Shown: positions 15,351 to 24,069, numbered from the stretch's first letter. The stretch: DNA of 64,000 nucleotides from Alteribacter aurantiacus DSM 18675 (GCF_000429705.1 NZ_KE386942.1:389241-453240); one strand, 5' to 3'. Numbers and translations: made by a program. Notes: generated from the sequence alone by a model not told the origin.

Positions 15351-16787
15351 ATGGATGGATTTGTTGGAGCCATTGAATGGATCATTGACAGTGCCAACGA
15401 TATTTTATGGACATATGTCCTCATCGCACTGCTCATTGGTTTAGGAATTTATTTTACAATACGTTCAAATTTTGTACAGTTTCGTTTGTTTGGAGAAATG
15501 TTTAAAGTCATCTCCGAAAAGAGCACGATCTCAAAAGAAGGAACGCGAGGCGTTTCCTCTTTCCAGGCGTTCTGTATTAGTACTGCTTCTCGGGTAGGTA
15601 CAGGAAACCTTGCCGGGGTTGCACTTGCAGTATCCCTTGGTGGACCCGGTGCCGTGTTTTGGATGTGGCTAATTGCACTCCTTGGTGCTGCTACAGCCTT
15701 TATTGAAAGTACGTTAGCACAAGTATATAAAGTAAAAGACGGAGAAAACTTTCGAGGTGGTCCGGCTTATTACATGGAAAAAGCCCTTAAAGCCCGCTGG
15801 CTTGGCGTCTCTTTTGCTATCTTAATTACGTTATGTTTCGGCTTTATTTTTAACATGGTACAAGCTAACACCATTTCTCATGCATTTGAAAATGCTTATG
15901 GGGTCAACCGTGCGGTTATTGGTGGTGTGCTTGCTCTCCTTGCTGGTCTAATCTTCTTTGGCGGTGTTCAGCGTATTGCCAAGGTTACGCAAATTATTGT
16001 ACCAGTGATGGCTGTGATTTACCTTGTGTTCGCACTAGGAATTTCAATTGTAAATATCACCGAGCTTCCTGCTGTGATCAGCTTGATCGTTGCGAATGCG
16101 TTCGGCCTTGAAGAAGTAGTCGGTGGTGGTCTTGGTGCTGCATTGATGCAAGGAATTCGTCGTGGACTGTTTTCAAACGAAGCTGGTATGGGTAGTGTAC
16201 CAAACGCAGCCGCCACAGCAGACGTAAAACACCCTGCAAAACAAGGTCTTGTACAATCTCTTGGTGTATTTGTCGATACCCTTGTGATTTGTACGGCTAC
16301 AGCCTTTGTGATTCTATTGACCGATGTGTATACATTAGGTGAACAAGAAGGAATCGCCATTACTCAGATGGCTCTTAGTGAGCATATCGGTGGATGGGCC
16401 GTATCCTTCCTTGCTATCGCGATTTTGCTGTTTGCCTTTAGTTCCATCGTAGGTAACTACTACTATGGTGAAACGAACATGGAATTTGTTAAGAAAAACA
16501 AAGTGTTCATTAATATTTATCGTGTAGCTGTTATGGGTATGGTATTCCTTGGTGCAATGGCTGAATTGAGTCTTGTATGGAACATGGCCGACTTATTCAT
16601 GGGTCTCATGGCCGTCATGAACTTGATTGTCATCGCTATCCTTGGTAAGCTCGCCATTAAAGTATTGAACGATTATCAACAACAGCGAAAGACAACGAAA
16701 GAGCCTGTGTTCCGAGCCGATCGTATTGAAGGTCTGACAGGTACGGAATGCTGGGACGGAGAAGAAGAACAACGACAAGCGAAATAA
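15351..16787 (+). CDS. Alanine/glycine:cation symporter (AGCS family)
   Basis: A 478-residue transporter with about 11 helices and the AGCS signature region (SRVGTGNLAGVALAVSLGGP, about residues 82-101, and GLFSNEAGMGSVPNAAA, about residue 278). These carriers bring in small neutral amino acids, and glutamine in the case of B. subtilis AlsT/GlnT, with sodium or protons. The C-terminus is hydrophilic (QQQRKTTKE...). It is transcribed alone, with a promoter at 15261 and a terminator at 16797. Alanine, glycine and glutamine cannot be told apart from the sequence alone. Confidence 0.88.
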   Translation: MDGFVGAIEWIIDSANDILWTYVLIALLIGLGIYFTIRSNFVQFRLFGEMFKVISEKSTISKEGTRGVSSFQAFCISTASRVGTGNLAGVALAVSLGGPGAVFWMWLIALLGAATAFIESTLAQVYKVKDGENFRGGPAYYMEKALKARWLGVSFAILITLCFGFIFNMVQANTISHAFENAYGVNRAVIGGVLALLAGLIFFGGVQRIAKVTQIIVPVMAVIYLVFALGISIVNITELPAVISLIVANAFGLEEVVGGGLGAALMQGIRRGLFSNEAGMGSVPNAAATADVKHPAKQGLVQSLGVFVDTLVICTATAFVILLTDVYTLGEQEGIAITQMALSEHIGGWAVSFLAIAILLFAFSSIVGNYYYGETNMEFVKKNKVFINIYRVAVMGMVFLGAMAELSLVWNMADLFMGLMAVMNLIVIAILGKLAIKVLNDYQQQRKTTKEPVFRADRIEGLTGTECWDGEEEQRQAK

Positions 16788-16796
16788 TATAGTATC

Positions 16797-16834
16797 GTAA
16801 AGGCGGTATCCAACACGGATATCGTCTTTATAAT
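16797..16834 (+). terminator. Terminator after the AGCS gene
   Basis: AAAGGCGGTATCC pairs with GGATATCGTCTTT, with two mismatches, around AACAC, followed by ATAAT. The T-run is weak. Confidence 0.55.
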
Positions 16835-16848
16835 GTCATTCTACCGAT

Positions 16849-16884
16849 GCAACCTTCCCTAATTTTGGATAGATATGGTATCGT
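16849..16884 (+). promoter_or_regulatory. Duplicated promoter-like motif, copy 1
   Basis: The segment shares about 30 of 36 positions with 17199-17235, including an identical 19-base core TGGATAGATATGGTATCGT. The core ends in TGGTATCGT, which reads as an extended -10 (TGnTATnnT). It ends 38 bases before the small membrane protein gene at 16922; copy 2 precedes the DUF418 gene, so the two genes may share a regulator or sigma factor. Confidence 0.55.
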
Positions 16885-16921
16885 GTAGAAGTAGACTAAT
16901 TAGATAAAAGGAGTTGAATGC

Positions 16922-17107
16922 ATATTTACGAAGCTCGCGGCAATCGGCTTTCTTATCGTTCTATACGCAACCTTAGCCGTCATGTTTGCAATGGTAGGCA
17001 ACCCATACGCCGTCCTTTTAATCACCCTTTCCATCATCATCTTCTTACTCTCCTGGCTTATTCTCTTAGTCATGCAGAATCATGATCCTAAGAAAGTTGA
17101 ACTCTAG
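16922..17107 (+). CDS. 61-residue two-helix membrane protein with apparent AUA start
   Basis: From 16922 the frame reads ATA TTT ACG AAG and encodes FTKLAAIGFLIVLYATLAVM, then a second hydrophobic segment (AVLLITLSIIIFLLSWLILL) and a short tail HDPKKVEL. AAAGGAG at 16908-16914 is ideally spaced for ATA. There is no in-frame ATG, GTG or TTG before codon 21. An ATG at 16918 lies in another frame; a one-base change would join it to this frame as M(H)IFTKL, so a frameshift is the alternative. The hydrophobic profile, the duplicated promoter motif upstream and the terminator at 17118 support a real gene. No family recognised. Confidence 0.6.
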   Translation: MFTKLAAIGFLIVLYATLAVMFAMVGNPYAVLLITLSIIIFLLSWLILLVMQNHDPKKVEL

Positions 17108-17117
17108 AAATCTACAG

Positions 17118-17152
17118 TAAAGACGGCTTCTATGCCAGAAGTTGTCTTTTTT
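17118..17152 (+). terminator. Terminator after the small membrane protein gene
   Basis: AAAGACGGCTTCT pairs with AGAAGTTGTCTTT (one GU pair and one mismatch) around ATGCC, followed by TTTT. Confidence 0.75.
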
Positions 17153-17198
17153 AATGCAATGGAACGAAGAGGTATGAGAGATTACTTTGGAACTAACA

Positions 17199-17235
17199 GC
17201 AATCCTTCTCCGAAAGTGGATAGATATGGTATCGT
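17199..17235 (+). promoter_or_regulatory. Duplicated promoter-like motif, copy 2
   Basis: This is the second copy of the motif at 16849-16884, with the same 19-base core at 17217-17235. It lies 103 bases before the DUF418 gene. Between them, at 17243-17260, is a short GGGGACAGACCCCC word related to the hairpins at 1306 and 3259. Confidence 0.55.
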
Positions 17236-17337
17236 AAATTGTACGGGGACAGACCCCCGAACATTTCGGTTATGGGATTGACGAAATGATGCATATGTTT
17301 TAATGCAGATATTAATTTAGTGAAGCGGGGTTATGAG

Positions 17338-18540
17338 ATGAGTGAAGATCAATTAAAGAGAGAAACGGAGCAATTTACACCTCTTCAGCCTGGTGAGCGT
17401 TTGACTCACGTGGACAGCTTGAGAGGGTTTGCTCTTTTGGGGATTTTACTTGCGAACAGCTTATATTTTCAATATGGTATGTTCAGCTTTGAACGCTTTG
17501 CCGAAAACTTTGGTAGCTTAGATGCAGCCATGGCAACAATCATATCCATTTTTGTTGAAGGGAGCTTTTACCCTCTTTTCTCCATCCTGTTTGGTTTTGG
17601 CGCCGTAATGATTTGGCAGAGAACACAAGAAAAAGGCAGACCGTTTGGCTGGCTGTTTTTACGTAGAATGCTTCTTTTGGCTTTTATCGGATTCGTTCAC
17701 GCCTACTTCATTTGGGACGGGGACATCTTATTAACCTATGGTATTTGTGGTCTTTTTCTACTATTATTTATTAAATGCAAACCTGCCACGATTCTTGGAT
17801 GGGCAGTCGGGATCTTCCTCCTCATCGGGTTACCCGGCCTCATACCGGATGATGGGTCAGAGGAATCATTCAATTTCACATCCATACAAGATCAAGAAAT
17901 TGAAGCTTCAGCAAACGGGTCTTACTTGGACATGATTGAATACCGATTAACCGCCGATCCGTTTCAGGATATGGAAGATGGTGGCGTATATGCAGCTTTC
18001 ATGTCGGTTTTTATGGGACTTCAAGTCATTGCTCTATTTCTCGTAGGTGCTTACCTTGCTAAAAAAGGGTGGATTCACCGACCCGAATCGTTCCGTTCGT
18101 TGTTAACTAAGATGACCGCTATCTTTATTCCAATTGGGCTATTAATCAAAGGATCATATGCCTTTACTGGTAACCTTCAACTTGAATATATCTCAATGAT
18201 TTTTGGCGGCCCGTTGTTGACTTTGGGTTACATTGCTGCTTTCTTATTACTTAGTCAAAGCGGGATGTTCCAAAAGATTTTCAGTGCCTTTGGTTACGTC
18301 GGGAGAATGGCCCTCTCCAACTACCTTGGCCAGTCCGTCATCATGACAACGATCTATTTTGGTTATGGATTCGGTTTCTTTAGTCAGTTAGGACTTCTTC
18401 TCGGTACCGTCATCGTTTTTGCAGTATTTAGTTTACAAATCTTGTTAAGCAGATGGTGGCTAAAAAACAACCGTTTCGGCCCTATAGAATGGTTTTGGAG
18501 AGTTGGAACGTACTTGCGACCTCAAAAACTTAGAAAATAA
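17338..18540 (+). CDS. DUF418 (YeiB-like) membrane protein
   Basis: A 400-residue polytopic protein. It starts with RLTHVDSLRGFALLGILLAN, typical of the DUF418/acyltransferase-3-like fold, has GGPLLTLGYIAAFLLL and ends with GRMALSNYLGQS and a WWLKNNRFGPIEWFWR segment that is the DUF418 C-terminal signature. About ten helices are seen. The family is thought to act in transport or modification at the membrane, but the function is unproven. The ATG at 17338 (GCGGGG upstream) is preferred over a GTG at 17320, which has no ribosome binding site. Confidence 0.85.
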   Translation: MSEDQLKRETEQFTPLQPGERLTHVDSLRGFALLGILLANSLYFQYGMFSFERFAENFGSLDAAMATIISIFVEGSFYPLFSILFGFGAVMIWQRTQEKGRPFGWLFLRRMLLLAFIGFVHAYFIWDGDILLTYGICGLFLLLFIKCKPATILGWAVGIFLLIGLPGLIPDDGSEESFNFTSIQDQEIEASANGSYLDMIEYRLTADPFQDMEDGGVYAAFMSVFMGLQVIALFLVGAYLAKKGWIHRPESFRSLLTKMTAIFIPIGLLIKGSYAFTGNLQLEYISMIFGGPLLTLGYIAAFLLLSQSGMFQKIFSAFGYVGRMALSNYLGQSVIMTTIYFGYGFGFFSQLGLLLGTVIVFAVFSLQILLSRWWLKNNRFGPIEWFWRVGTYLRPQKLRK

Positions 18541-18548
18541 ATGACATA

Positions 18549-18586
18549 GTCGCCTTTGGGAATGAATATCCCAAGGCGACTTTTTT
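18549..18586 (+). terminator. Intrinsic terminator after the DUF418 gene
   Basis: GTCGCCTTTGGGA pairs perfectly with TCCCAAGGCGAC apart from one bulge, followed by TTTTTT. Confidence 0.9.
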
Positions 18587-18683
18587 CAATTATTAACAAT
18601 ATTGAGGACTAACTCCCTGTTTAAAAGGGAATGTGTTTTGGTGAAGAACCTTTTTATCCATTCGAAAGTAAGGGAGCCAAAAG

Positions 18684-19613
18684 ATGAAAACATTACCTCT
18701 TCAACGGTTTCGACTAGCCGCGGACTTTGTCCATACTCACGCACGGCTCGTTGACCAGCGCTTATTTGAATATTATTTTGCCAACGGCTCCTCAGAAGAC
18801 GTAATGGAAGTATTGGCACCTTATCAAAATGAGGATGGTGGCGTGGGCCATGCCATTGAACCTGATATAAGAATGAAGGCGTCAAGTCCAATCGCTACAT
18901 CTGTGGCGTTGCAATACGCCACAGCCGTTCGTGCACCAAGAAAACACGCGTTTGTCCAAAAAGCAATGAACTATCTTCTTAACGTATATAAGGAATATGG
19001 ATTCTGGCCCCTTAAGCTTCCTTCTATGAACGATAAACCTCATGCTGAGTGGTGGCACTTCAAGGAGCAATCCTCCATTTTTGAAGTCAATCCCGGTGCG
19101 GAGATTCTCGGCTATTTTCACTGTTATCCACAAATATTGGAGCAAGATCTCTTCCCGATTTGGCATGAACAAGTCTTTACAATTGTAGAAGACATAAAGG
19201 AGTTGGAGATGCACGATGTCCTTTGTTATATTAGGCTCGCGCAAATGATGCCCTCTCCCGGTAAAGATCAGTTACTTGAGCTCTTGAAACCGAAAGTGAA
19301 ACAGTGCGTCACAACCGACCCTTCAAAATGGGGTGGATATTGCGCTAAGCCTTTATGGTTTGCCCCGAGTCCTTCTTCCCCTTTTGCTTATATGTTGGAA
19401 AAATCGGTATCCAAAAATCTAGACTATGAGATCAATAACCAACAAGAAGATGGCTCATGGCTTCCTTTTTGGAAATGGTCCCAATATGAAGATGAGTGGG
19501 AATCAAAGGCTAAAAAAGAATGGCAAGGAAAGCTCACAGTAGAAACGTTAAAACACCTCGCTAACTACCAAAGAATTGAAGGGTTGAACGTGTCTAATAA
19601 AGAGATTATGTAA
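18684..19613 (+). CDS. Alpha/alpha-toroid protein resembling terpene cyclase repeats
   Basis: The 309-residue protein contains two QxxDG-type words, YQNEDGGVGHA at about residue 47 and NQQEDGSWLPFWKW at about residue 252, like the QW repeats of squalene-hopene cyclases and prenyltransferases. Between them are helices rich in aromatic residues. It lacks the DxDD acid motif of the cyclases, so catalysis is uncertain; it may be a binding or glycan-related toroid. GGGAGCC lies upstream of the ATG. It is transcribed alone and converges with dgkB on a shared terminator. Known in Bacillaceae only as a hypothetical protein, as far as I recall. Confidence 0.6.
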   Translation: MKTLPLQRFRLAADFVHTHARLVDQRLFEYYFANGSSEDVMEVLAPYQNEDGGVGHAIEPDIRMKASSPIATSVALQYATAVRAPRKHAFVQKAMNYLLNVYKEYGFWPLKLPSMNDKPHAEWWHFKEQSSIFEVNPGAEILGYFHCYPQILEQDLFPIWHEQVFTIVEDIKELEMHDVLCYIRLAQMMPSPGKDQLLELLKPKVKQCVTTDPSKWGGYCAKPLWFAPSPSSPFAYMLEKSVSKNLDYEINNQQEDGSWLPFWKWSQYEDEWESKAKKEWQGKLTVETLKHLANYQRIEGLNVSNKEIM

Positions 19614-19614
19614 C

Positions 19615-19661
19615 AAAAAGGAATGACTTAAACGGCGTCCCCGTTTAGGTCATTCCTTTTT
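19615..19661. terminator. Bidirectional terminator between the toroid gene and dgkB
   Basis: AAAAAGGAATGACTTAAACG pairs with CGTTTAGGTCATTCCTTTTT, giving A- and T-tracts on both sides. It serves both convergent genes; the dgkB stop lies at its edge. Confidence 0.9.
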
Positions 19662-20574
19662 AATAGAGCTTTTGAAAGTTGCTTAGAGGTTTATCTGGTA
19701 CCATCATCTCAAAGTGATTGTGCAAGTTCACGAATTCACCTGGCAGCTTCCCTCCATATTCTCCGTCAAGGTTCAGCTGCATTTCATTTTGCGCATGAAT
19801 TTTAATCCGGTTCGCTTGCACATATATGACACTCTCATCGTTGATATGTTCGCCACGCATGGCCGCTCCTGTAAGCCTTACAACATCGGCCAAATTCGTC
19901 TTTTTCAAGATAAGCATGTCAAACAAACCATCGTTAATATACGCTTTCGGAGCAAGCTTTTCAAACCCACCAACCGAATTCGTATTTGTTACAAGAAAGA
20001 GCATAATCTCTCCTTCAAACCATTTCCCATCGTATTCAATCGTCACATGATTCGGACGAATGCGGGGTAATTTTTCAAAGCCCTTTACGTAGTATGCAAG
20101 CTGCCCCATCATGGTTTTCAAACGACTAGGTACTTCATACGTAAGCTCCGTAAGAGTGCCACCCCCAGCTATATTAATGAAATATTGTTGTTCAATCTTA
20201 CCTATATCAATCGCCTGCTTGACACCATTACAAATGACATCACAGGCCCCTTCAATCTCTTTTGGGATTTGAATTGCACGGGCGAAATCATTCGTCGTTC
20301 CTGCAGGGATTAAGCCCAGAGTTGGTCGATTTTCTTTTTCAGCCATCCCATTAACCACTTCATTAATTGTTCCATCTCCACCTGCTGCTATTACAAGGTC
20401 AAAGCCTCGATCCGCAGCTAAACCTGCCGCTCTTTTGGCACAATCTTTCCCAGTAGTAGCATGGGTTGATGCCTCATAGCCGCTTTTTTCAAGCCGCTCC
20501 AAAATATATGGAATGTTACGCTTAAAGTTTTCACGTCCAGATGAAGGATTGTAGATCAATCTGGCTTTTCTCAT
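19660..20574 (-). CDS. dgkB: Diacylglycerol kinase DgkB
   Basis: A 304-residue lipid kinase that phosphorylates diacylglycerol left over from lipoteichoic acid synthesis, returning phosphatidic acid to lipid synthesis. Visible are the N-terminal YNPSSGRE, the ATP-binding motif AGGDGTINEVVNG (about residue 64), the substrate motif IPAGTTNDFARA (about residue 93) and LNLDGEYGG near the end, all typical of DAGK catalytic-domain proteins. GGGAGC lies before the ATG. In B. subtilis it is next to rlmCD; here a 16-kb block intervenes. Confidence 0.88.
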   Translation of the reverse strand: MRKARLIYNPSSGRENFKRNIPYILERLEKSGYEASTHATTGKDCAKRAAGLAADRGFDLVIAAGGDGTINEVVNGMAEKENRPTLGLIPAGTTNDFARAIQIPKEIEGACDVICNGVKQAIDIGKIEQQYFINIAGGGTLTELTYEVPSRLKTMMGQLAYYVKGFEKLPRIRPNHVTIEYDGKWFEGEIMLFLVTNTNSVGGFEKLAPKAYINDGLFDMLILKKTNLADVVRLTGAAMRGEHINDESVIYVQANRIKIHAQNEMQLNLDGEYGGKLPGEFVNLHNHFEMMVPDKPLSNFQKLY

Positions 20575-20804
20575 GGTTCATACGCTCCCATCACGGTCCT
20601 GTTCATCCAAGTATAGCACGCTCGTCCTGGAAAGAGAACAAATCTCACCTTCTGCGCACCACCAAGGTGGCTGTACCTTAGTCTATGAACAGCATGGGCA
20701 TGTTCAATCAAAAATAAAACTACATAATCCGCACATGGAGCTATTGAGATCACTACCACAGTAAGCCATTGTAAACATTAACGAGCGAACGTTTTCAGTA
20801 CCAT

Positions 20805-21110
20805 CTACCACAAACCTACCCACATTCCGAGCCAAGTAACATGGAGCCCATGAACAAACACATAACCGCAAAATGCGAGTATGATGCTCCCTGTTATGAC
20901 TCGCTTAAGAGGGAAACGCAAGTGTGGAATGAGCATAAGTAACACAAGAGTGAGGAGTATTTTGATCGTTAAAAAGAACAACGGATGAACATCATATGCC
21001 CACGCCATCACCGGATTCGCCTCAATAATTTCTCCTGCCTTTATTCCGATCATTGTTAAAATAGCATCTGTCACATTCATTATAGCCGTACTTAACAAAA
21101 GATTCTTCAC
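20805..21110 (-). CDS. DUF5658 family membrane protein
   Basis: A 101-residue protein starting at GTG (AAAGGAGGG upstream) with about three helices. The pattern NVTDAILTMIGIKAGEIIEANPVM, with an acidic residue in the first helix and the EANP word, is that of DUF5658 proteins. Function unknown. The 230 bases between it and dgkB contain no feature I can support. Confidence 0.7.
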   Translation of the reverse strand: MKNLLLSTAIMNVTDAILTMIGIKAGEIIEANPVMAWAYDVHPLFFLTIKILLTLVLLMLIPHLRFPLKRVITGSIILAFCGYVFVHGLHVTWLGMWVGLW

Positions 21111-21267
21111 AGGTTCCCTCCTTTATGAACCAAGACGTATAACAAGTATAATTGTTCTTTATTAAGAACAACATCACAATTATGTTACAATTTAGAGAAA
21201 TCAAAGGAATTATATTTAGGTTATCGAAATAATAACGTGAAACCCATTTTGAAAGGATGACCCATTT

Positions 21268-22443
21268 ATGAAAGCTTATACGAACGCTACCGTTTTAGAC
21301 GGTCTCGGAAACACGTACCATAACGCAACTGTTCTTATCGACAGTGAAAAAATTATCGGTGTTGGTGAACATATTACCGTTCCAAGTGATGCTGAAACAA
21401 TGGATTGTGAAGGACACTTTGTGACTCCAGGCATTATTGATGTACATACTCATTTAGGTGTTCATGAAGCCGGTGTCGGTGCTGAGGGACGGGACTTTAA
21501 TGAAACTTCGAGCCCAGTCACGCCTCAAATTCGTGCATTGGATGGCATTAATCCTCGTGAACAAGGATTTCAAGATGCACGTGAAGCCGGTGTAACGACG
21601 GTTCAAGTCATGCCTGGCAGCGCTAACGTAATCGGAGGAGAAATGGTTGTATTAAAAACTGCGGGCCATGTTGTCGATGAGATGCTCCTTCGCAACCCCT
21701 CAGGTATGAAAGGAGCATTTGGAGAAAATCCAAAACGCATCCATCCTAAAAAGACTGTTACGAGAATGGGGGTGGCAAGTACCTTTCGCGAGACACTCAT
21801 GAAGGCACAGGATTATAAAACAAAAAAAGAAAATGGTGAACTAAAGGATCGCGATCTCGGCATGGAAAACCTAATTCCCGTGCTTGAGAAAAAGATCCCC
21901 CTTCGTACGCACGCACACAGAGCAGACGATATCTTAACGGCAATCCGTATCGCAAAAGAGTTCGACCTTGATTTGACAATTGAACACTGCACGGAAGGAC
22001 ACTTAATCGCAAAGGAAGTGGCAGAGTCCGGATATCAAGTTTCTGTAGGTCCTACAATGAGCACAAGGTCAAAAGTAGAGCTGGCTGATAAGGGATATCA
22101 TACTCTTGTGGAATTGGAAAAATACAATGTTCCTGTTTCCATCACAACCGATCACCCGGTAATCGGAATTGAATACCTCCTTACCCAAGTAAGCACCGCT
22201 GTCAAAGCAGGTTTAAGTGAAGAAGCCGCTCTACGTTCCATTACAAGTCAAGCCGCCCGTCATTTAGGTGTGGACGATCGCGTCGGCTCACTCGAAGAAG
22301 GCATGGACGCTGATCTTGTGGTTTGGACAAAGCACCCGTTTGATGCGTATTCAGAAGTGGTTGAGACAGTTGTGAACGGACAAACAGTTTATTCCAAAGA
22401 ACAAAAACACAATCGCCTTAGTCAAGAGCAACCAACAAGGTAA
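21268..22443 (+). CDS. Amidohydrolase family protein (imidazolonepropionase-like)
   Basis: A 391-residue metal-dependent hydrolase of the amidohydrolase superfamily. Metal-binding residues are visible in order: DVHTHLG (about residue 59), THAHRAD (about 212), EHCTEGH (about 240) and TTDHP (about 291). The N-terminal VTPGIIDVHTH and C-terminal DADLVVWTKHPFD with VVNGQTVY are the usual composite-barrel edges. The substrate is unknown; it lacks hut neighbours, so a role in histidine degradation is not supported. GAAAGGATGA precedes the ATG, and a strong shared terminator follows. Confidence 0.82.
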   Translation: MKAYTNATVLDGLGNTYHNATVLIDSEKIIGVGEHITVPSDAETMDCEGHFVTPGIIDVHTHLGVHEAGVGAEGRDFNETSSPVTPQIRALDGINPREQGFQDAREAGVTTVQVMPGSANVIGGEMVVLKTAGHVVDEMLLRNPSGMKGAFGENPKRIHPKKTVTRMGVASTFRETLMKAQDYKTKKENGELKDRDLGMENLIPVLEKKIPLRTHAHRADDILTAIRIAKEFDLDLTIEHCTEGHLIAKEVAESGYQVSVGPTMSTRSKVELADKGYHTLVELEKYNVPVSITTDHPVIGIEYLLTQVSTAVKAGLSEEAALRSITSQAARHLGVDDRVGSLEEGMDADLVVWTKHPFDAYSEVVETVVNGQTVYSKEQKHNRLSQEQPTR

Positions 22444-22477
22444 TTGTCGATTTTCATCGCTACTCACAATGAACAAA

Positions 22478-22520
22478 ATAGGAAGAGGGCTCACGCCATT
22501 CGTGAACCCTCTTCCTATTT
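22478..22520. terminator. Bidirectional terminator
   Basis: AATAGGAAGAGGGCTCACG pairs with CGTGAACCCTCTTCCTATT around CCATT. It lies between the convergent amidohydrolase and YheC/D-like genes. Confidence 0.9.
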
Positions 22521-22525
22521 AAGTA

Positions 22526-23578
22526 TTACTTTGCCTTCTTCATTTCACTTGCGATAAATCGAAGAGGTTGAGCAATGGATTGATACCAAAGTTCATACTC
22601 ACCTGCCCACATATACGTAAGCTTCATATCTCGTAAGTTAGCCTCGATAAACCAAACTTTTCCTCTTTCATCTACCATAAGATCAAATCCGAAATCAATG
22701 GCTGGAATGGCTTTTGAGAGTTGTTTAGCTAGAGCTACGCTCGTTTTTTCAACCACATCATTCACATTAGCTTGTTTAAAATAATGAGTTTTAAACGGTA
22801 CTCCTTTAGCCCCTTTTGAAATGTTCGTCAAGAAGTCCCCTTTTCGAGATAACCTCAATGCTTTCGCTGATACTTTCCAATCCGTAGGGGTCGTCTTTTG
22901 CGTACTCGCTCTTACTTCTATGGTTTGGTCGTTTACCTTTGTAGCCCTTACTTTCTGTTGAACGATATATCGCTTTTTCGATAACGCCTCGATATATCCT
23001 TTTACCTCTCTAGCAGACACTAGCTTAACTACCAGTTTTTTCTTAGTCTTGGAACTGAGCTTATAGCGCTTCCCTCTTTTTTCGATCATGATCACTCTAC
23101 GTCCCAAAGAACCTCTACACGGCTTAATGATCACTTCACCATGTTTTCGAATCATTTCTTTAAACGTATCCGGTGTCAGCCTTTTGGAATTTGGCACAAA
23201 AATAGACGTAGCTTCGTTCGCATTCAAAGCCACAATATGTCTCCACTTGTCCCTTTCCCTCCCTGATTGAAGCTGATAGAACCTTCTTTTCGTTCTTCTT
23301 GCCAACAGTTTCAACCTTCTCTTGGTTCTTCCCCCTACAATCATCCGACAAAACGTATGGGTTGGGGCTTGAACCTCCTTAACAGCCGGTTCTTGATGAG
23401 GCTCAACGACAAACCCTTGAACCGCCCTATTTTTTAGCAGATTTTCACTTACATAATAGAACACAACCGGCATCTTATGTTGATTTACAAACCGTTTGTA
23501 ATGTCTAAGGTCTTCAATTTTTGAACGGCCTTTTACTATGGCTTTAAAGCCTTTTTTGCTTACTAAGATTCCAATCAT
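22526..23578 (-). CDS. YheC/YheD family ATP-grasp protein (spore coat associated)
   Basis: The 350-residue protein has a basic N-terminal part and a C-terminal ATP-grasp-like domain: IIKPCRGSLGRRVIMIEK (about residue 165), YIVQQKV, FDLMVDERGKVWFIEANLRD near the end. Relatives YheC and YheD in B. subtilis are spore coat associated; the ligase substrate is unknown. The ATG at 23578 is preferred over 23593 because GGAGTGG sits between them at the right spacing. The protein is very rich in Lys and Arg (pI high), unlike most proteins in this window. Confidence 0.75.
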   Translation of the reverse strand: MIGILVSKKGFKAIVKGRSKIEDLRHYKRFVNQHKMPVVFYYVSENLLKNRAVQGFVVEPHQEPAVKEVQAPTHTFCRMIVGGRTKRRLKLLARRTKRRFYQLQSGRERDKWRHIVALNANEATSIFVPNSKRLTPDTFKEMIRKHGEVIIKPCRGSLGRRVIMIEKRGKRYKLSSKTKKKLVVKLVSAREVKGYIEALSKKRYIVQQKVRATKVNDQTIEVRASTQKTTPTDWKVSAKALRLSRKGDFLTNISKGAKGVPFKTHYFKQANVNDVVEKTSVALAKQLSKAIPAIDFGFDLMVDERGKVWFIEANLRDMKLTYMWAGEYELWYQSIAQPLRFIASEMKKAK

Positions 23579-23715
23579 AAGAAACCACTCCATATCCGCG
23601 ACTCATTCTTGTATCATTTTATGGAGTGGGACTTTCTATGATTGTGCGAAAACAACAAGTACTATAAGATTTTTTTCTTTTCCTTGAAGATACGGGGGAG
23701 CACTACCTTACCTCT

Positions 23716-24069
23716 CTACCCTCGATCCGTCTCCTCATAGCTAATCTCCAACACCTCATCTGTCTCTTTTTCAAACGTGATTGTAACAAACACCCCGAAC
23801 TCACGATCGTCTCCGCGCATCCAAAGTTTAAACGTTTCTGAAGCTGTGTCTTCGTCTATTTCCTTTCTACCAACGTGAAGATAGTCCACGACTTTTACAT
23901 CCGGATACCGCTCCTTGACTTTTTCTACTGCAAGTTTCCCCCATCTCGCATACTCGGGCTCTTCCAGTTGCTCTCGATCGTCTTTAAACCCTAATCCATT
24001 TTCATTATCGATAAACGGAAGCGCTTGGAATTGAACTAGTAACAACGTCAGAATCAACACCATTCTCAT
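23716..24069 (-). CDS. Secreted DUF3889 protein
   Basis: A 117-residue protein with a signal peptide (MRMVLILTLLLVQFQA) and a compact soluble domain with PEYARWGKLAVEKVKERYPD and a C-terminal beta pattern FGVFVTITFEKETDEVLEI. This fits DUF3889, small exported proteins of Bacillaceae without known function. AGGAGGG precedes the ATG. Confidence 0.72.
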   Translation of the reverse strand: MRMVLILTLLLVQFQALPFIDNENGLGFKDDREQLEEPEYARWGKLAVEKVKERYPDVKVVDYLHVGRKEIDEDTASETFKLWMRGDDREFGVFVTITFEKETDEVLEISYEETDRG

